A DNA stretch of 64,000 nucleotides from CAADGN01 sp035443945. Lineage in GTDB: Bacteria; Planctomycetota; Phycisphaerae; Phycisphaerales; UBA1924. The notes below the pieces were generated by a model. The model saw only the letters and a program-made list of their open reading frames with translations, had not been told where the DNA came from and made no database searches. This document shows, piece by piece, positions 42,301 through 48,965 of this stretch (its first letter is position 1; every line of letters starts with the position of its first letter). Made by a program: the position numbers and the translations under genes. Location of the stretch: positions 9,377-73,376 of the forward strand of contig DAOMNQ010000007.1 in NCBI GenBank assembly GCA_035443945.1. The letters run 5' to 3'.

Positions 42301-42950
42301 CGGAGGGTGGTCTCCATCTGGACGAGGGTCGTGACGACGGTCGTGCGCAGTGCGCGCATCGTGCGGGCCAGTTCATCGCCGAAGCGCGCCGCCTGTGCGC
42401 TCAGCCGCGCCTTGCTCGCCGGGTGCTCGACGATCCTCACGCCCAGCGACATGATGCCCTCCGCGCCCGAGACGGCCTGCGAGAGGGCGACCGAGTCGCA
42501 GTCCGTCAGCACCGCCACCGTGCCCCCCCCGAGCCACGCCGAGCAGTCCACGCGTTCGAGCACGGCGCGGAGCAGCCCGGCGTCCGGCTCGAAGCAGACG
42601 ACGAAGCCGGCCGTGCCCATCCGGCGAACCAGCGATCCGACGTGGTGCCCCACGCCGAAGCCGAGCACGGCGACGCCGCCCGAGGCGCGCGGGTCAACGG
42701 TCGCCGCGAGGCGCTCGGCTTCTTCCAGCGGTCGGCGGCGGCTCGCCAGCCAGCGAGCGGAGGGGCCTTGGCCCTCGCAGGCCGTGATCGCGCCGTCGTC
42801 GGCGACCGCGAAGTTCAGGTCGGTTCTGGGCGTGGCAAGCCGGACCGCCTCAGCGACTCGCGCCGAGCGCACGGCCAGCGCGCGCAGGTTCCGCTGCAGG
42901 GTTTCCGAGTTCGGTGCGTGTCCCGGTTGTCCCGCGTGCGCTACCGTCAT
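39324..42950 (-). CDS. Maf/DUF115-type transferase fused to nucleotidyltransferase-like and degenerate radical-SAM/SPASM domains
   Basis: 1208 residues. Residues 215-465 hold the MAF_flag10/DUF115 core (RPAVVVSAGPSLRRNIDLL, then PHFVTALDW, and GCDPVMLIGQDLAFTDGQYYG), related to flagellin nonulosonate transferases. Helical region 500-660 is coiled-coil-like. Residues 665-905 resemble cytidylyl/nucleotidyl transferases (LEDRFLGGLNPLAMLLRRLART, VICGADWALLDP). Residues 944-1200 follow a radical-SAM/SPASM order (VTLAGAGDPLMHPAWQEVI, VHLRTNLLCEASVVDALARSGADVVSVDLL, NLTRQPFEEVWRALARAR). The CxxxCxxC cluster is absent, replaced by ELCTGRRTGG, and the SPASM Cys are gone (RVPMSGSDLHAR). Start 42950 has GGAGAG upstream. 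It leads the neuA-neuB-neuC unit and probably transfers the CMP-sugar. Confidence 0.8.
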   Translation of the reverse strand: MTVAHAGQPGHAPNSETLQRNLRALAVRSARVAEAVRLATPRTDLNFAVADDGAITACEGQGPSARWLASRRRPLEEAERLAATVDPRASGGVAVLGFGVGHHVGSLVRRMGTAGFVVCFEPDAGLLRAVLERVDCSAWLGGGTVAVLTDCDSVALSQAVSGAEGIMSLGVRIVEHPASKARLSAQAARFGDELARTMRALRTTVVTTLVQMETTLRNLLMNLDHYAACPGVGDLAGACAGRPAVVVSAGPSLRRNIDLLARPGVRDRVVIIAVQTVLKQLLERGIRPHFVTALDWHEISRRFYEGLTADDVRGVTLVADAKANPAILASFPGAIRCPADPVLDAVLGSARRHDPATLPAGATVAHLAYYLARHLGCDPVMLIGQDLAFTDGQYYGPGAAIHAVWAGEINEFNTLEMLEWQRIVRHRRLLHRAEDAEGRHVYTDDQMAAYLVQFERAFEEDARRGLTTIDATEGGARKRHTTPMTLADALDRHAGVGAQRIALPPAERDQAALRRGARLAAERATALRRGVWRVGEISRETARLLEEMRDHHADQARVNRLIGRVQALAREVESLGAAYELVQRLNQTGTLRRFRHDREIGLDAGLSPLERQKKQIERDLENVTWLADAADAMGRMLDDTAAAMEGGPRVTRTPAPEPDGVRVSRDALRVAAVVAVDPDRSGLGTPRRLEDRFLGGLNPLAMLLRRLARTQRVRRVVLLAQDAGRVRAIAGGAPTGLEVVVRQVEHHPLGERRHAVARARLWARSCWRGGLANQTCYDEAFDAGTLAGVMRDEGIDAAVICGADWALLDPALTDAVVERCLERPSEHRFTFTQSPPGLAPCVIERTLADELASQSAGAGPIASMGGLLGYVPVAPVLDPIAKDVCVHAEPIVRDAGVRFIPDEPSRALALSRLVASSGVPADEADAGTLCLAAEASPLSLAGPAPQVLTLELCTGRRTGGLRARTLWGSGEAPERRPISLDAARRILAQFGRLRRDAAVTLAGAGDPLMHPAWQEVIAIARECGIAGVHLRTNLLCEASVVDALARSGADVVSVDLLASEADAYRRMAGANLFEGAQENVRRLVALAGEGGAWGSPWVVPRITRCDAVYGQVEGFYDHWLMHAWACVIDPLARPIAGDRIVPLPLPVAARDRLDRTTMTALCDGRVPMSGSDLHARQRAGNLTRQPFEEVWRALARARRLRSPRRAVA

Positions 42951-43009
42951 CCGCTCTCCGATCCGTTCACCCGCCTTGGATCGACCCGCCCGACGACGCG
43001 GCTGCAAAG

Positions 43010-43741
43010 ATGCCCGACGCCACAGCCTATCAACCGCACAAGGCTCACCCCCGGTGGCACAGGCGTCTCGCCTGTGCCACGGTCGCCCTTGCCGCCGCGT
43101 CGCCCGCCCTGGCGATTCTCACGCCGCCTCCGTCGCTGCCTTCGCTGCCACGCCCGCCGATCGTTCAGCACCTGTTGCTGGAATCTCCCCTGCCGCTCGC
43201 CATCGCCCTGCTCACGGCCGGCGCGATCGCCGCCATCGCGTTCCATCGTCGCGCGCGCACGAAGCACGCGGGTCTGGCCGCGGGCGGCGCGCTGCTGGCC
43301 ACGGCGGCGCTGCTCGCGCTCGCCGCGCTCGTCGAGACACCGCGCGAGCGAGTGATCGAACGCACCCGCCTGCTGGTGGACGCCGTCGCCCGCGCCGACG
43401 CCCGTGCCCTCGACGACATGCTCGCCGCGGACTGCCTCGTCACCTTCGACCGCGCCCCGGGCGGCTGGGAGAAGCCGGAGACCATCAACTGGATCGCCGA
43501 CAACCTCCGCGGCCGCTACACCGTGTCACAGCACGAGGTCACCGGCGTGCAGGCCCAGATCGGCCCCCAGCGCGGCCTGGCCCGCACGCGCCCCTCCGTC
43601 CGCGTTACCCCGGACATCACGGGCCGCCCGCACGGCTTCGTCTGCCTCATCACCTGGCGCGAAGACCCCGACGGCGCGTGGCGTGCCCTGCGCATCGAAC
43701 CCCTCTGGCTCCAGGGCTATGGCGACCTGACCCCTCGCTGA
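43010..43741 (+). CDS. Membrane protein with C-terminal NTF2/SnoaL-like domain
   Basis: 243 residues. Two to three hydrophobic segments lie in the first 110 (LACATVALAAASPALAIL, LPLAIALLTAGAIAAIAF, LAAGGALLATAALLALAALV). A soluble domain follows: RVIERTRLLVDAVARADARALDDMLAADCLVTFDR, ..., LITWREDPDGAWRALRIEPLWLQGYG, with the strand-helix order of NTF2-like proteins. Function unknown. The first hydrophobic segment is encoded across a perfect 27-base palindrome (43054-43080), so either the repeat was absorbed into the gene or the true start lies downstream. It is divergent from the Maf-type fusion. Confidence 0.6.
   Translation: MPDATAYQPHKAHPRWHRRLACATVALAAASPALAILTPPPSLPSLPRPPIVQHLLLESPLPLAIALLTAGAIAAIAFHRRARTKHAGLAAGGALLATAALLALAALVETPRERVIERTRLLVDAVARADARALDDMLAADCLVTFDRAPGGWEKPETINWIADNLRGRYTVSQHEVTGVQAQIGPQRGLARTRPSVRVTPDITGRPHGFVCLITWREDPDGAWRALRIEPLWLQGYGDLTPR
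43054..43080. repeat. REP-like perfect palindrome
   Basis: GTGGCACAGGCG, TCT, CGCCTGTGCCAC: twelve-base perfect arms with a three-base loop. The word 'GGCACAGGCGTCTCGCCTGTGCC' is an extragenic repeat type, but here it lies inside the coding start of the membrane protein. Confidence 0.7.
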
Positions 43742-43757
43742 GCGGAGGGGAGGGGAA

Positions 43758-43871
43758 CAAAGCGATACGCGAAAAACGAAAAGCGAAAAACGAACATTCA
43801 GAGGGTCGTCGGACAGTCCGACACATGCCCCGTGCTTCATGTTCGGTATTCGCTGTTCGCTGTTCGCTTTG
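43758..43871. repeat. Nested palindromic repeat, second family
   Basis: Outer arms: CAAAGCGATACGCG...CGAACAT and ATGTTCGGTATTCGCTGTTCGC...TCGCTTTG (imperfect). The inner hairpin GTCGGAC-A-GTCCGAC (43808-43822) has a perfect 7-bp stem. It shares its GCGAAAA/TGTTCGC words with 10386-10500. It lies between two convergent genes and touches the SPOR-like gene end. Confidence 0.6.
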
Positions 43872-43876
43872 TGACG

Positions 43877-44758
43877 CTACCCGGCTTCGTCCGGCACCCC
43901 CACCAGCGAACTGGGCTGCATCCGCCATGCTTTCGGGTCGTTGGCGGGCACGCCTCGGACGCGCTCGCGGATGCCCTTGCCGTTGAGCAGGTTCAGGGGG
44001 TGGCGCTCGCGGGCCTGGCGCAGGGCGATGCTCTCGAAGCCGGGCGAGTTGACGGGGTCATAATCGGTGGTGCCGAAGACGCCGACCGTCACGGTGCTCC
44101 GTTCCGGGGCGTGGAAGTAGAAGGCGAGGTCGCCCTCGCGGCGCAACTGGGCCGCGGCCTGCTCGGCGGTTCGCCGGAACTCGGCCAGTTCCTGGGCGGT
44201 GGGCCGCTTGCCGTCGCCGCGCCCGTAGATGCCCGCCTGCAGCGTGTAGAGGGCGGACGAGCCGTAGTACTTCTTCGCGTTGCGCAGGTCGAACTGCGGG
44301 ATGCTCCCGGCGAGACGGTCCGGGCTGGGCGGGCTGAGCAGGGCGTCGGCGAACGGACGCTGGCCGTCGACCACAAGCGTCTGCACCCGGCGCAGGTCTG
44401 CCGCGGCCCTCGGGTCGTCCGGCCCTGCGTACCTGCCGAAGGCCAGCACGACGGCGCGGCCTCGCTCCTCGACGAATGCGCTCTCCAGCCCTGCCACTGT
44501 CTTCGCCTTCCACAGCGATTGGGCCGCGCGCTCCGCCTTGTCCGGGCCGATGAAGGCCGCGATCACGATCGTCCAGTCGTCGGCGACCGGGACGGCTGCC
44601 GGCTGCGGCTGTGCGCTCGGCGCGGGCTGGTTGCGCCGACGCTCCGGCTGCTGCCACCCCCCCCCCTCGACGACGAGGGGCGCGCACGCCAAGGCGACGC
44701 ACGCCGCGGCCGCCCAGCCCAGACGGCTCCGGCCCGTTCCTTTGGTTCCGAGTGCCAT
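43877..44758 (-). CDS. Exported SPOR-like protein of unknown function
   Basis: 293 residues. A signal-like start (RSRLGWAAAACVALACAPLVVEG) is followed by a Pro/Gln-rich linker. The first domain reads DDWTIVIAAFIGPDKAERAAQSLWKAKTVAGLESAFVEERGRAVVLAFGRYAG, the alternating strand and 'A......L.........V...g...V..G.y' pattern of SPOR-type peptidoglycan-binding folds. A second similar half follows (YTLQAGIYGRGDGKRPTAQELAEFRRTAEQAAAQLRREGDLAFYFHAPERSTVTVGVFG). Both halves are longer than classic SPOR, so the call is tentative. It is probably periplasmic and wall-associated. Confidence 0.6.
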   Translation of the reverse strand: MALGTKGTGRSRLGWAAAACVALACAPLVVEGGGWQQPERRRNQPAPSAQPQPAAVPVADDWTIVIAAFIGPDKAERAAQSLWKAKTVAGLESAFVEERGRAVVLAFGRYAGPDDPRAAADLRRVQTLVVDGQRPFADALLSPPSPDRLAGSIPQFDLRNAKKYYGSSALYTLQAGIYGRGDGKRPTAQELAEFRRTAEQAAAQLRREGDLAFYFHAPERSTVTVGVFGTTDYDPVNSPGFESIALRQARERHPLNLLNGKGIRERVRGVPANDPKAWRMQPSSLVGVPDEAG

Positions 44759-44993
44759 GGTCGATGCTCCTGCCCCGCTTCCAGCCTACCCGCCGGCGGG
44801 GCGTGGGGCCACGCGCCGTAAGTTTGTGTCCGCCAACAGTTTGCGGCAAATCGGGGCACTTTTGCGAGTATTGAAGCCCCGCGACGCCGCGCGTCGATAC
44901 TCTGGCCATGTCGGCCGGGTGCCCCGCCGGGGCATCGGCCGATCCGGAGGCCCGGCTCCGAATCCCGGGCGGCGTTGGTGGGAGGTCCGTTCG

Positions 44994-45290
44994 ATGTTCA
45001 ACCTTGCTCCGGTGGGGGGCACGCAGGCGGGCCGATCGGCCGAGGGGGTGGCTCCCACGACCGGGGACCGGGCACGCCCTCCGGTCGAGGTCCAGGCCCC
45101 GGCCCGGCCAGGCGATCGGGTCGAGGTGTCGCGTCTGTCCGTGCTGATGAGCCGCCTGCGCGACATGCCCGAAATCCGCGAGGACCTCGTGGACCGTCTC
45201 CGGCACGAGATCGAGACCGGGGTCTACCCGACCGCCGAACGGCTTGACGCGGCCCTCGACGCGCTCCTCGACGAGATCAGCCCGGAATAG
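44994..45290 (+). CDS. flgM: Anti-sigma-28 factor FlgM
   Basis: 98 residues; GGAGGT lies seven bases before the ATG. The N-terminal half is unstructured and Pro/Gly-rich, as in FlgM. The C-terminal helices VEVSRLSVLMSRLRDMPEIREDLVDRLRHEIETGVYPTAERLDAALDALLDEI match the FlgM sigma-28-binding region ('R...V..l+..I..G.Y......la..ll'). FlgM holds FliA inactive until the hook is complete and is then exported. Its presence implies flagella controlled by FliA. It is divergent from the SPOR-like gene and overlaps the tail of the convergent hydrolase gene by 14 bases. Confidence 0.82.
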   Translation: MFNLAPVGGTQAGRSAEGVAPTTGDRARPPVEVQAPARPGDRVEVSRLSVLMSRLRDMPEIREDLVDRLRHEIETGVYPTAERLDAALDALLDEISPE

Positions 45291-46107
45291 GCCCGAGCGA
45301 CGCCGTCAGGAACTCAACCATCGCAATCTTGGCGTCATTCGACCAGCGCCCGAACCCGGCGTGCTCTTCCGGCGCGCCCGTGTCGCTGAACGTGACCAAA
45401 CGAATCCGCTCCGGGCCAGCCCCAGCGGCGGCGTAGTGCGCCCGCAGGTCGTCGATGAACGCCCGCTGCGTCTCGAAGGCGACCATGCGGTCCCCCGTCG
45501 CGTGGATCGCCATGAACGGGATCGGCCTCCATCCCGCCAGGTGCCGCGACGGGTCAAGCCGCTCGACACGATCCTTCGGGTGGTCGATCGGCCACGCTTT
45601 TCGCCCCGAGCCGGGCGGCGGGAAGTAGAGGTCCGTCAACCGGCCGCTCGTCGCCTCGACGAACGCGGCCGCGAACGGGTGCGGCTCGCAGAGTCGGCGC
45701 AGTGTCACCATGCCGCCCGCCGACATCTCTCCGATGGCGAGCCGCGCCGGGTCGAAGACGCCGCCGTGCTCGGAGGCGCGGAGCGCGCCGACCACGCCGT
45801 CGATCTCGCCGACGGCCTGTTCGACAACGTCGAGCGTGTGCCTCGGGTCGTGCATCCGTGGCCCCTCGCGTTCGCCGTGCCCCGGCAGGTCGATCGCGCA
45901 CACGGCGATGCCCGCGCGGATCAGCCGCAGGTAGCGCCCGGGGTCGAGTTCCTTGCTCACGGTGCGCCCGTGCAGCCAGACGAGCGTGGGCGCGGGGCGC
46001 GACCAGTCCGGGTGCGCGAGCATCGCGGGGATGCCCGCCGCGCCGAGCCGCGCGGGTCGGGCCTGATCGGCGAGCGCCCTGGGGAACTGTGCGAACCGTG
46101 GGTGCAT
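45277..46107 (-). CDS. Alpha/beta-hydrolase (dienelactone-hydrolase/prolyl-oligopeptidase-like)
   Basis: 276 residues. PTLVWLHGRTVSKELDPGRYLRLIRAGIAVCAIDLPGHGERE gives the oxyanion region and the first strands. LAIGEMSAGGMVTLRRL places the nucleophile Ser in G-E-M-S-A-G. PFMAIHATGDRMVAFE gives the acid Asp, and EEHAGFGRWSN the His region. These are typical of carboxylesterases or dienelactone-hydrolase-like enzymes. No export signal. The Met at 46107 was chosen over an upstream one at 46152 because upstream sequence enters the palindrome region. Confidence 0.82.
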   Translation of the reverse strand: MHPRFAQFPRALADQARPARLGAAGIPAMLAHPDWSRPAPTLVWLHGRTVSKELDPGRYLRLIRAGIAVCAIDLPGHGEREGPRMHDPRHTLDVVEQAVGEIDGVVGALRASEHGGVFDPARLAIGEMSAGGMVTLRRLCEPHPFAAAFVEATSGRLTDLYFPPPGSGRKAWPIDHPKDRVERLDPSRHLAGWRPIPFMAIHATGDRMVAFETQRAFIDDLRAHYAAAGAGPERIRLVTFSDTGAPEEHAGFGRWSNDAKIAMVEFLTASLGPIPG

Positions 46108-46136
46108 CCGGGACCGAGGATATGCCCGACCCGTGC

Positions 46137-46201
46137 CACGACCGTCGTGCATGTCTTCGACACCCGTTTATCTCAGCCGTCCCCGGCACGACGGTCGTGC
46201 C
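46137..46201. repeat. Two copies of a GACnGTC-centred palindrome
   Basis: CACGAC-C-GTCGTG (46137-46149) and GGCACGAC-G-GTCGTGCC (46185-46201, 8-bp arms) lie 48 bases apart (start to start) in the spacer upstream of the hydrolase and downstream of the nitroreductase gene. They could be REP units or a paired operator. Confidence 0.55.
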
Positions 46202-46218
46202 TCCGCAACCGCACGCAT

Positions 46219-47253
46219 TTAACCCCGCACGACTTCCTCGACCCCGCGCCTCGGCGTGGGTTTGGCCTCGGGCGCGTACCCAATGCGCAGGAGGCACTGC
46301 GGCACGCCCTGGCGCTCCGTCATCGACGCGAGTCGCGGACGCAGCGTCTCCACCTCGATGGGCTGGTTCAGGAACGACGCCGACAGCCCGACGGCCGTGG
46401 CCAGCAGCAGCATGTGCTGCAATGCCTGGCCGGCGCGCATCCACTCGACCGTGGAGTCGCCCTGCGTGCCGAGCACGGCCAGCAGCGGGGAGTGCTCCGC
46501 CAGGTCCAAGTCCTTCGCGGCGACGCCCTTGCCGAGATCGAGCGTGCGGATGACGAACGGCTCGGCGATGGAGACGAGGTCGCTGTACCCGTGCGCATAC
46601 CCCGGCATCCCGTCGCGGCTGTGGCTTCGGTTCGCGTGAACCCACGCCGCCAGTTCGCGCCGGAACCGCTTGTCGGCGAACTGGATGCGGTCGCCCTCGG
46701 CGACAAGCCCCGCGATCGAGTGGCGGTCGCGCTTGCGCGTGAAGCACGCGAGCCAGGCGCGCTCCGTTTCCGCGGCTGCCACGAGCCGCGCGATCAGCCC
46801 CTCTTCGACCGCACGCTTCTCGTACGGCGCACGATTGGTGTGCCGGCGCGGGATCGCCCCGAAGAGCACGTGCATCTCGTGCGGGACCTCTTCGCGCGGG
46901 CCGAGCGCGAACGTGGCGAGCAGGTCGCGCCCGCCGGGGTCGGGCACGAGTTCGACCAGCGGACGGTAGCCGAAGTGCTCCGCCGCCACGCGGAGATTGA
47001 AGAGCGCGCTCCCGCACGACATTGTCAGTTTCCGATCGTCCGGATCGACCACCGGCAACGCACGCGACCGATCCGCGTACACCTCGACGCGTCCGCCGCG
47101 CAGCCTGAAGATCCACGGCTGGGTGTTGTGCCCGGACGGCGCGAGGACCGCGTAGCCGAGCAGAAAGCGGAGCCTGTCGATGATGGGGGCTTCGTGGCCC
47201 GGGTATGCGGACGCGGAGACGTTCCAGGGTTCCAACTCGGGTGAGCCTTTCAT
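46219..47253 (-). CDS. Acg-like nitroreductase-family protein
   Basis: 344 residues. LGYAVLAPSGHNTQPWIFRLRGGRVEVYADRSRALPVVDPDDRKLTMSCGSALFNLRVAAEHFG is the Acg-family signature. Later come RRHTNRAPYEKRAV and LQHMLLLATAVGLSASFLNQPIEV near the end. This is a two-lobed nitroreductase-like fold that in Mycobacterium Acg proteins binds FMN and lacks the usual dimer interface, and may sequester flavin. The FMN-binding Arg/Ser in PSGHNTQPW are kept, so binding is plausible. It is transcribed toward the hydrolase and followed by the palindrome pair. Confidence 0.82.
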   Translation of the reverse strand: MKGSPELEPWNVSASAYPGHEAPIIDRLRFLLGYAVLAPSGHNTQPWIFRLRGGRVEVYADRSRALPVVDPDDRKLTMSCGSALFNLRVAAEHFGYRPLVELVPDPGGRDLLATFALGPREEVPHEMHVLFGAIPRRHTNRAPYEKRAVEEGLIARLVAAAETERAWLACFTRKRDRHSIAGLVAEGDRIQFADKRFRRELAAWVHANRSHSRDGMPGYAHGYSDLVSIAEPFVIRTLDLGKGVAAKDLDLAEHSPLLAVLGTQGDSTVEWMRAGQALQHMLLLATAVGLSASFLNQPIEVETLRPRLASMTERQGVPQCLLRIGYAPEAKPTPRRGVEEVVRG

Positions 47254-47280
47254 CGCCGATCTCCCGGCCGTGTGCTCGTG

Positions 47281-48273
47281 TCAACCTCCGGCGGCGCGCA
47301 CCTCCTCGTACACCGCCCCGATCGCCCGTGCGCGCACCTGCTCGTACCCGTACCCGTCCATGAACTCCCACCGCATGGCCTCGACCTCAGCGCGCTCGCG
47401 GCCTTCGCGCACCGCCTTCGAGACCTCGTCCCACAGTCGCTCCAGGTACTCCGCCTGGCGTCGAAGTCCGCCCGCGTCCGTCAACGCGCCGTGCCCGGGC
47501 ACCACCATCGTGCGCTCGTCGCACAGCGCGACGGTCCGCTTCACGCTCTCGATCCAACCCCGGCAGGTGACGCCGCCGGTCGGATCGAAGAACGGGTGCA
47601 GGTTGTTGAAGAGCAGGTCGCCCGCGTGCAGCACGTCCAGCGACGGGACGCGCACCACCACGTCGTTGTCCGTGTGACCCGCCCCGAAGTGGTGCAACTC
47701 CACCGCAACGCTCCCCACACGCTCCTCGTGCGGGAACCGGTTGATCGGACTCGTCGGGACGAACTGCTCGGGTGCAAGGCCGTCGGCCATCTCGGCCAGT
47801 TCGGCCGCCTCGCCCGCAACGCGCTCCTGGTCGCCCCGATCGCGACCCAGTTGGGCCGGCCCGCTCCTTGCCAACTGCCGGAAGCGGTCGATCTGGGCTG
47901 CGACGCGTGCCCCCGCGGCGTTGTGCGCCAGCACGGGCACGTCGCTCGTGAACGCGACGTTGCCGCCCGTGTGGTCTGCGTGGTGGTGCGTATTCACGAC
48001 CTTCGCGACCGTGCCGCCGTGCGACTCCGCCTCGCGCCGCAGGGCACGCGCGATGCCGGGGTACTTCGTGTCCACGAGGAGCAATCCGTCGCCTGCGCGC
48101 ACGACCAGCGAGTTCCCGCCGTCGCCCACGGCGGCCCACACGCCGTCGCGGAGACGCTCCCACGTGAAGAACCGGTCTGCCCGGGCGCGCGCCCACGCCC
48201 GCCCCGACAGTGCCAACGGCACTAGCGCAGCCGCCCCCGTCACCGCCAGAAACCGCCTTCGTGTCCAGGGCAT
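47281..48273 (-). CDS. Exported metallo-beta-lactamase-fold hydrolase (Tat signal)
   Basis: 330 residues. A twin-arginine signal TRRRFLAVTGAAALVPLAL opens the protein, implying export folded with metals. GNSLVVRAGDGLLLVDTKYPG and VVNTHHHADHTGGNVAF give the HxHxDH zinc motif, with further ligands in HHFGAGHTDNDVVVRVPSLDVLHAGDLLF and VPGHGALTD. The extra long segment between the metal blocks is typical of the MBL hydrolase group often linked to cyclase/oxidoreductase genes. Substrate unknown. Start 48273 was chosen at the Tat signal; the upstream Met at 48306 has no motif. It is transcribed just upstream of the nitroreductase gene and could be cotranscribed. Confidence 0.88.
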   Translation of the reverse strand: MPWTRRRFLAVTGAAALVPLALSGRAWARARADRFFTWERLRDGVWAAVGDGGNSLVVRAGDGLLLVDTKYPGIARALRREAESHGGTVAKVVNTHHHADHTGGNVAFTSDVPVLAHNAAGARVAAQIDRFRQLARSGPAQLGRDRGDQERVAGEAAELAEMADGLAPEQFVPTSPINRFPHEERVGSVAVELHHFGAGHTDNDVVVRVPSLDVLHAGDLLFNNLHPFFDPTGGVTCRGWIESVKRTVALCDERTMVVPGHGALTDAGGLRRQAEYLERLWDEVSKAVREGRERAEVEAMRWEFMDGYGYEQVRARAIGAVYEEVRAAGG

Positions 48274-48380
48274 CGTCGAATCTCCGTGCCCGGCGCGTCC
48301 GGGCATTGTATCAGGCTACCATTGCCCCCCTCCCCGCGGCGAACCGCCCGGAGAGAACCCTAACGATCGGGGACGACGCG

Positions 48381-48935
48381 ATGAAGGCGAATGACCTGCG
48401 GCCCGGGCTGGGCGTGAAGATGGACGGCAAGTTGTTTGTGGTGACGGAGTTCGAGCACCGCACCCCCGGCAACCTCCGCGCCTTTATCCAGATCAAGATC
48501 CGCGACGTCCAGTCCGGCAAGAGCATCGAGAAGCGCCTGAGCAGCACCGACGACGTGGAGACAATCGACCTCGACCGCCGGCCCATGGAGTACCTGTTCT
48601 CCGACTCCAGCGGCGCGACCTTCATGGACACCGAGACCTTCGACCAGATCGTCATCCCCGAGGACGTGCTGGGCAACGCGATGCAGTTCCTCACGCCGAA
48701 CGTGCAGATCGTCGTGCTCTGTCACGACGGCAACCCGGTGACGATCGACCTGCCGTCGAGCGTTGAACTGACGGTGACCGACACGCCGCCCGGCATCAAG
48801 GGCGCGACGGCGACGAACCAGACCAAGGAAGCGACCTGCGAAACCGGGCTGAAGACAAAGGTGCCCCCGTTCATCTCCGTGGGGGAGAAGATCCGGGTCA
48901 GCACGGCCGACGGCTCGTACCAGTCGCGAGCCTGA
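48381..48935 (+). CDS. efp: Elongation factor P
   Basis: 184 residues. The three beta-barrel domains of EF-P are clear: DLRPGLGVKMDGKLFVVTEFEHRTPGNLRAFIQIKIRDVQSG, then ETIDLDRRPMEYLFSDSSGATFMDTETFDQIVIPED, then LPSSVELTVTDTPPGIKGATATNQTKEATCETGLKTKVPPFISVGEKIRVSTADGSYQSRA. EF-P rescues ribosomes at polyproline. At the tip of domain I the residue equivalent to the modified Lys34 (or Arg32) is Asn in PGNLRAF, so neither beta-lysylation nor rhamnosylation at that site is possible. It is followed 30 bases on by the AsmA-like gene. Confidence 0.95.
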   Translation: MKANDLRPGLGVKMDGKLFVVTEFEHRTPGNLRAFIQIKIRDVQSGKSIEKRLSSTDDVETIDLDRRPMEYLFSDSSGATFMDTETFDQIVIPEDVLGNAMQFLTPNVQIVVLCHDGNPVTIDLPSSVELTVTDTPPGIKGATATNQTKEATCETGLKTKVPPFISVGEKIRVSTADGSYQSRA

Positions 48936-48965
48936 GCCGGCCTCTCGCGCCCGGGGGAGGGAGCG

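Noticed and set aside
43010..43080. Idea that the 43054 palindrome is a terminator of the Maf-type gene
   Set aside because: It lies upstream of that gene's start (42950, minus strand), not at its end, and has no T-run.
44850..44880. Possible sigma-54 promoter (GGGGCACTTTTGCG) upstream of flgM
   Set aside because: The GG and GC elements are about three bases too close for the -24/-12 spacing.
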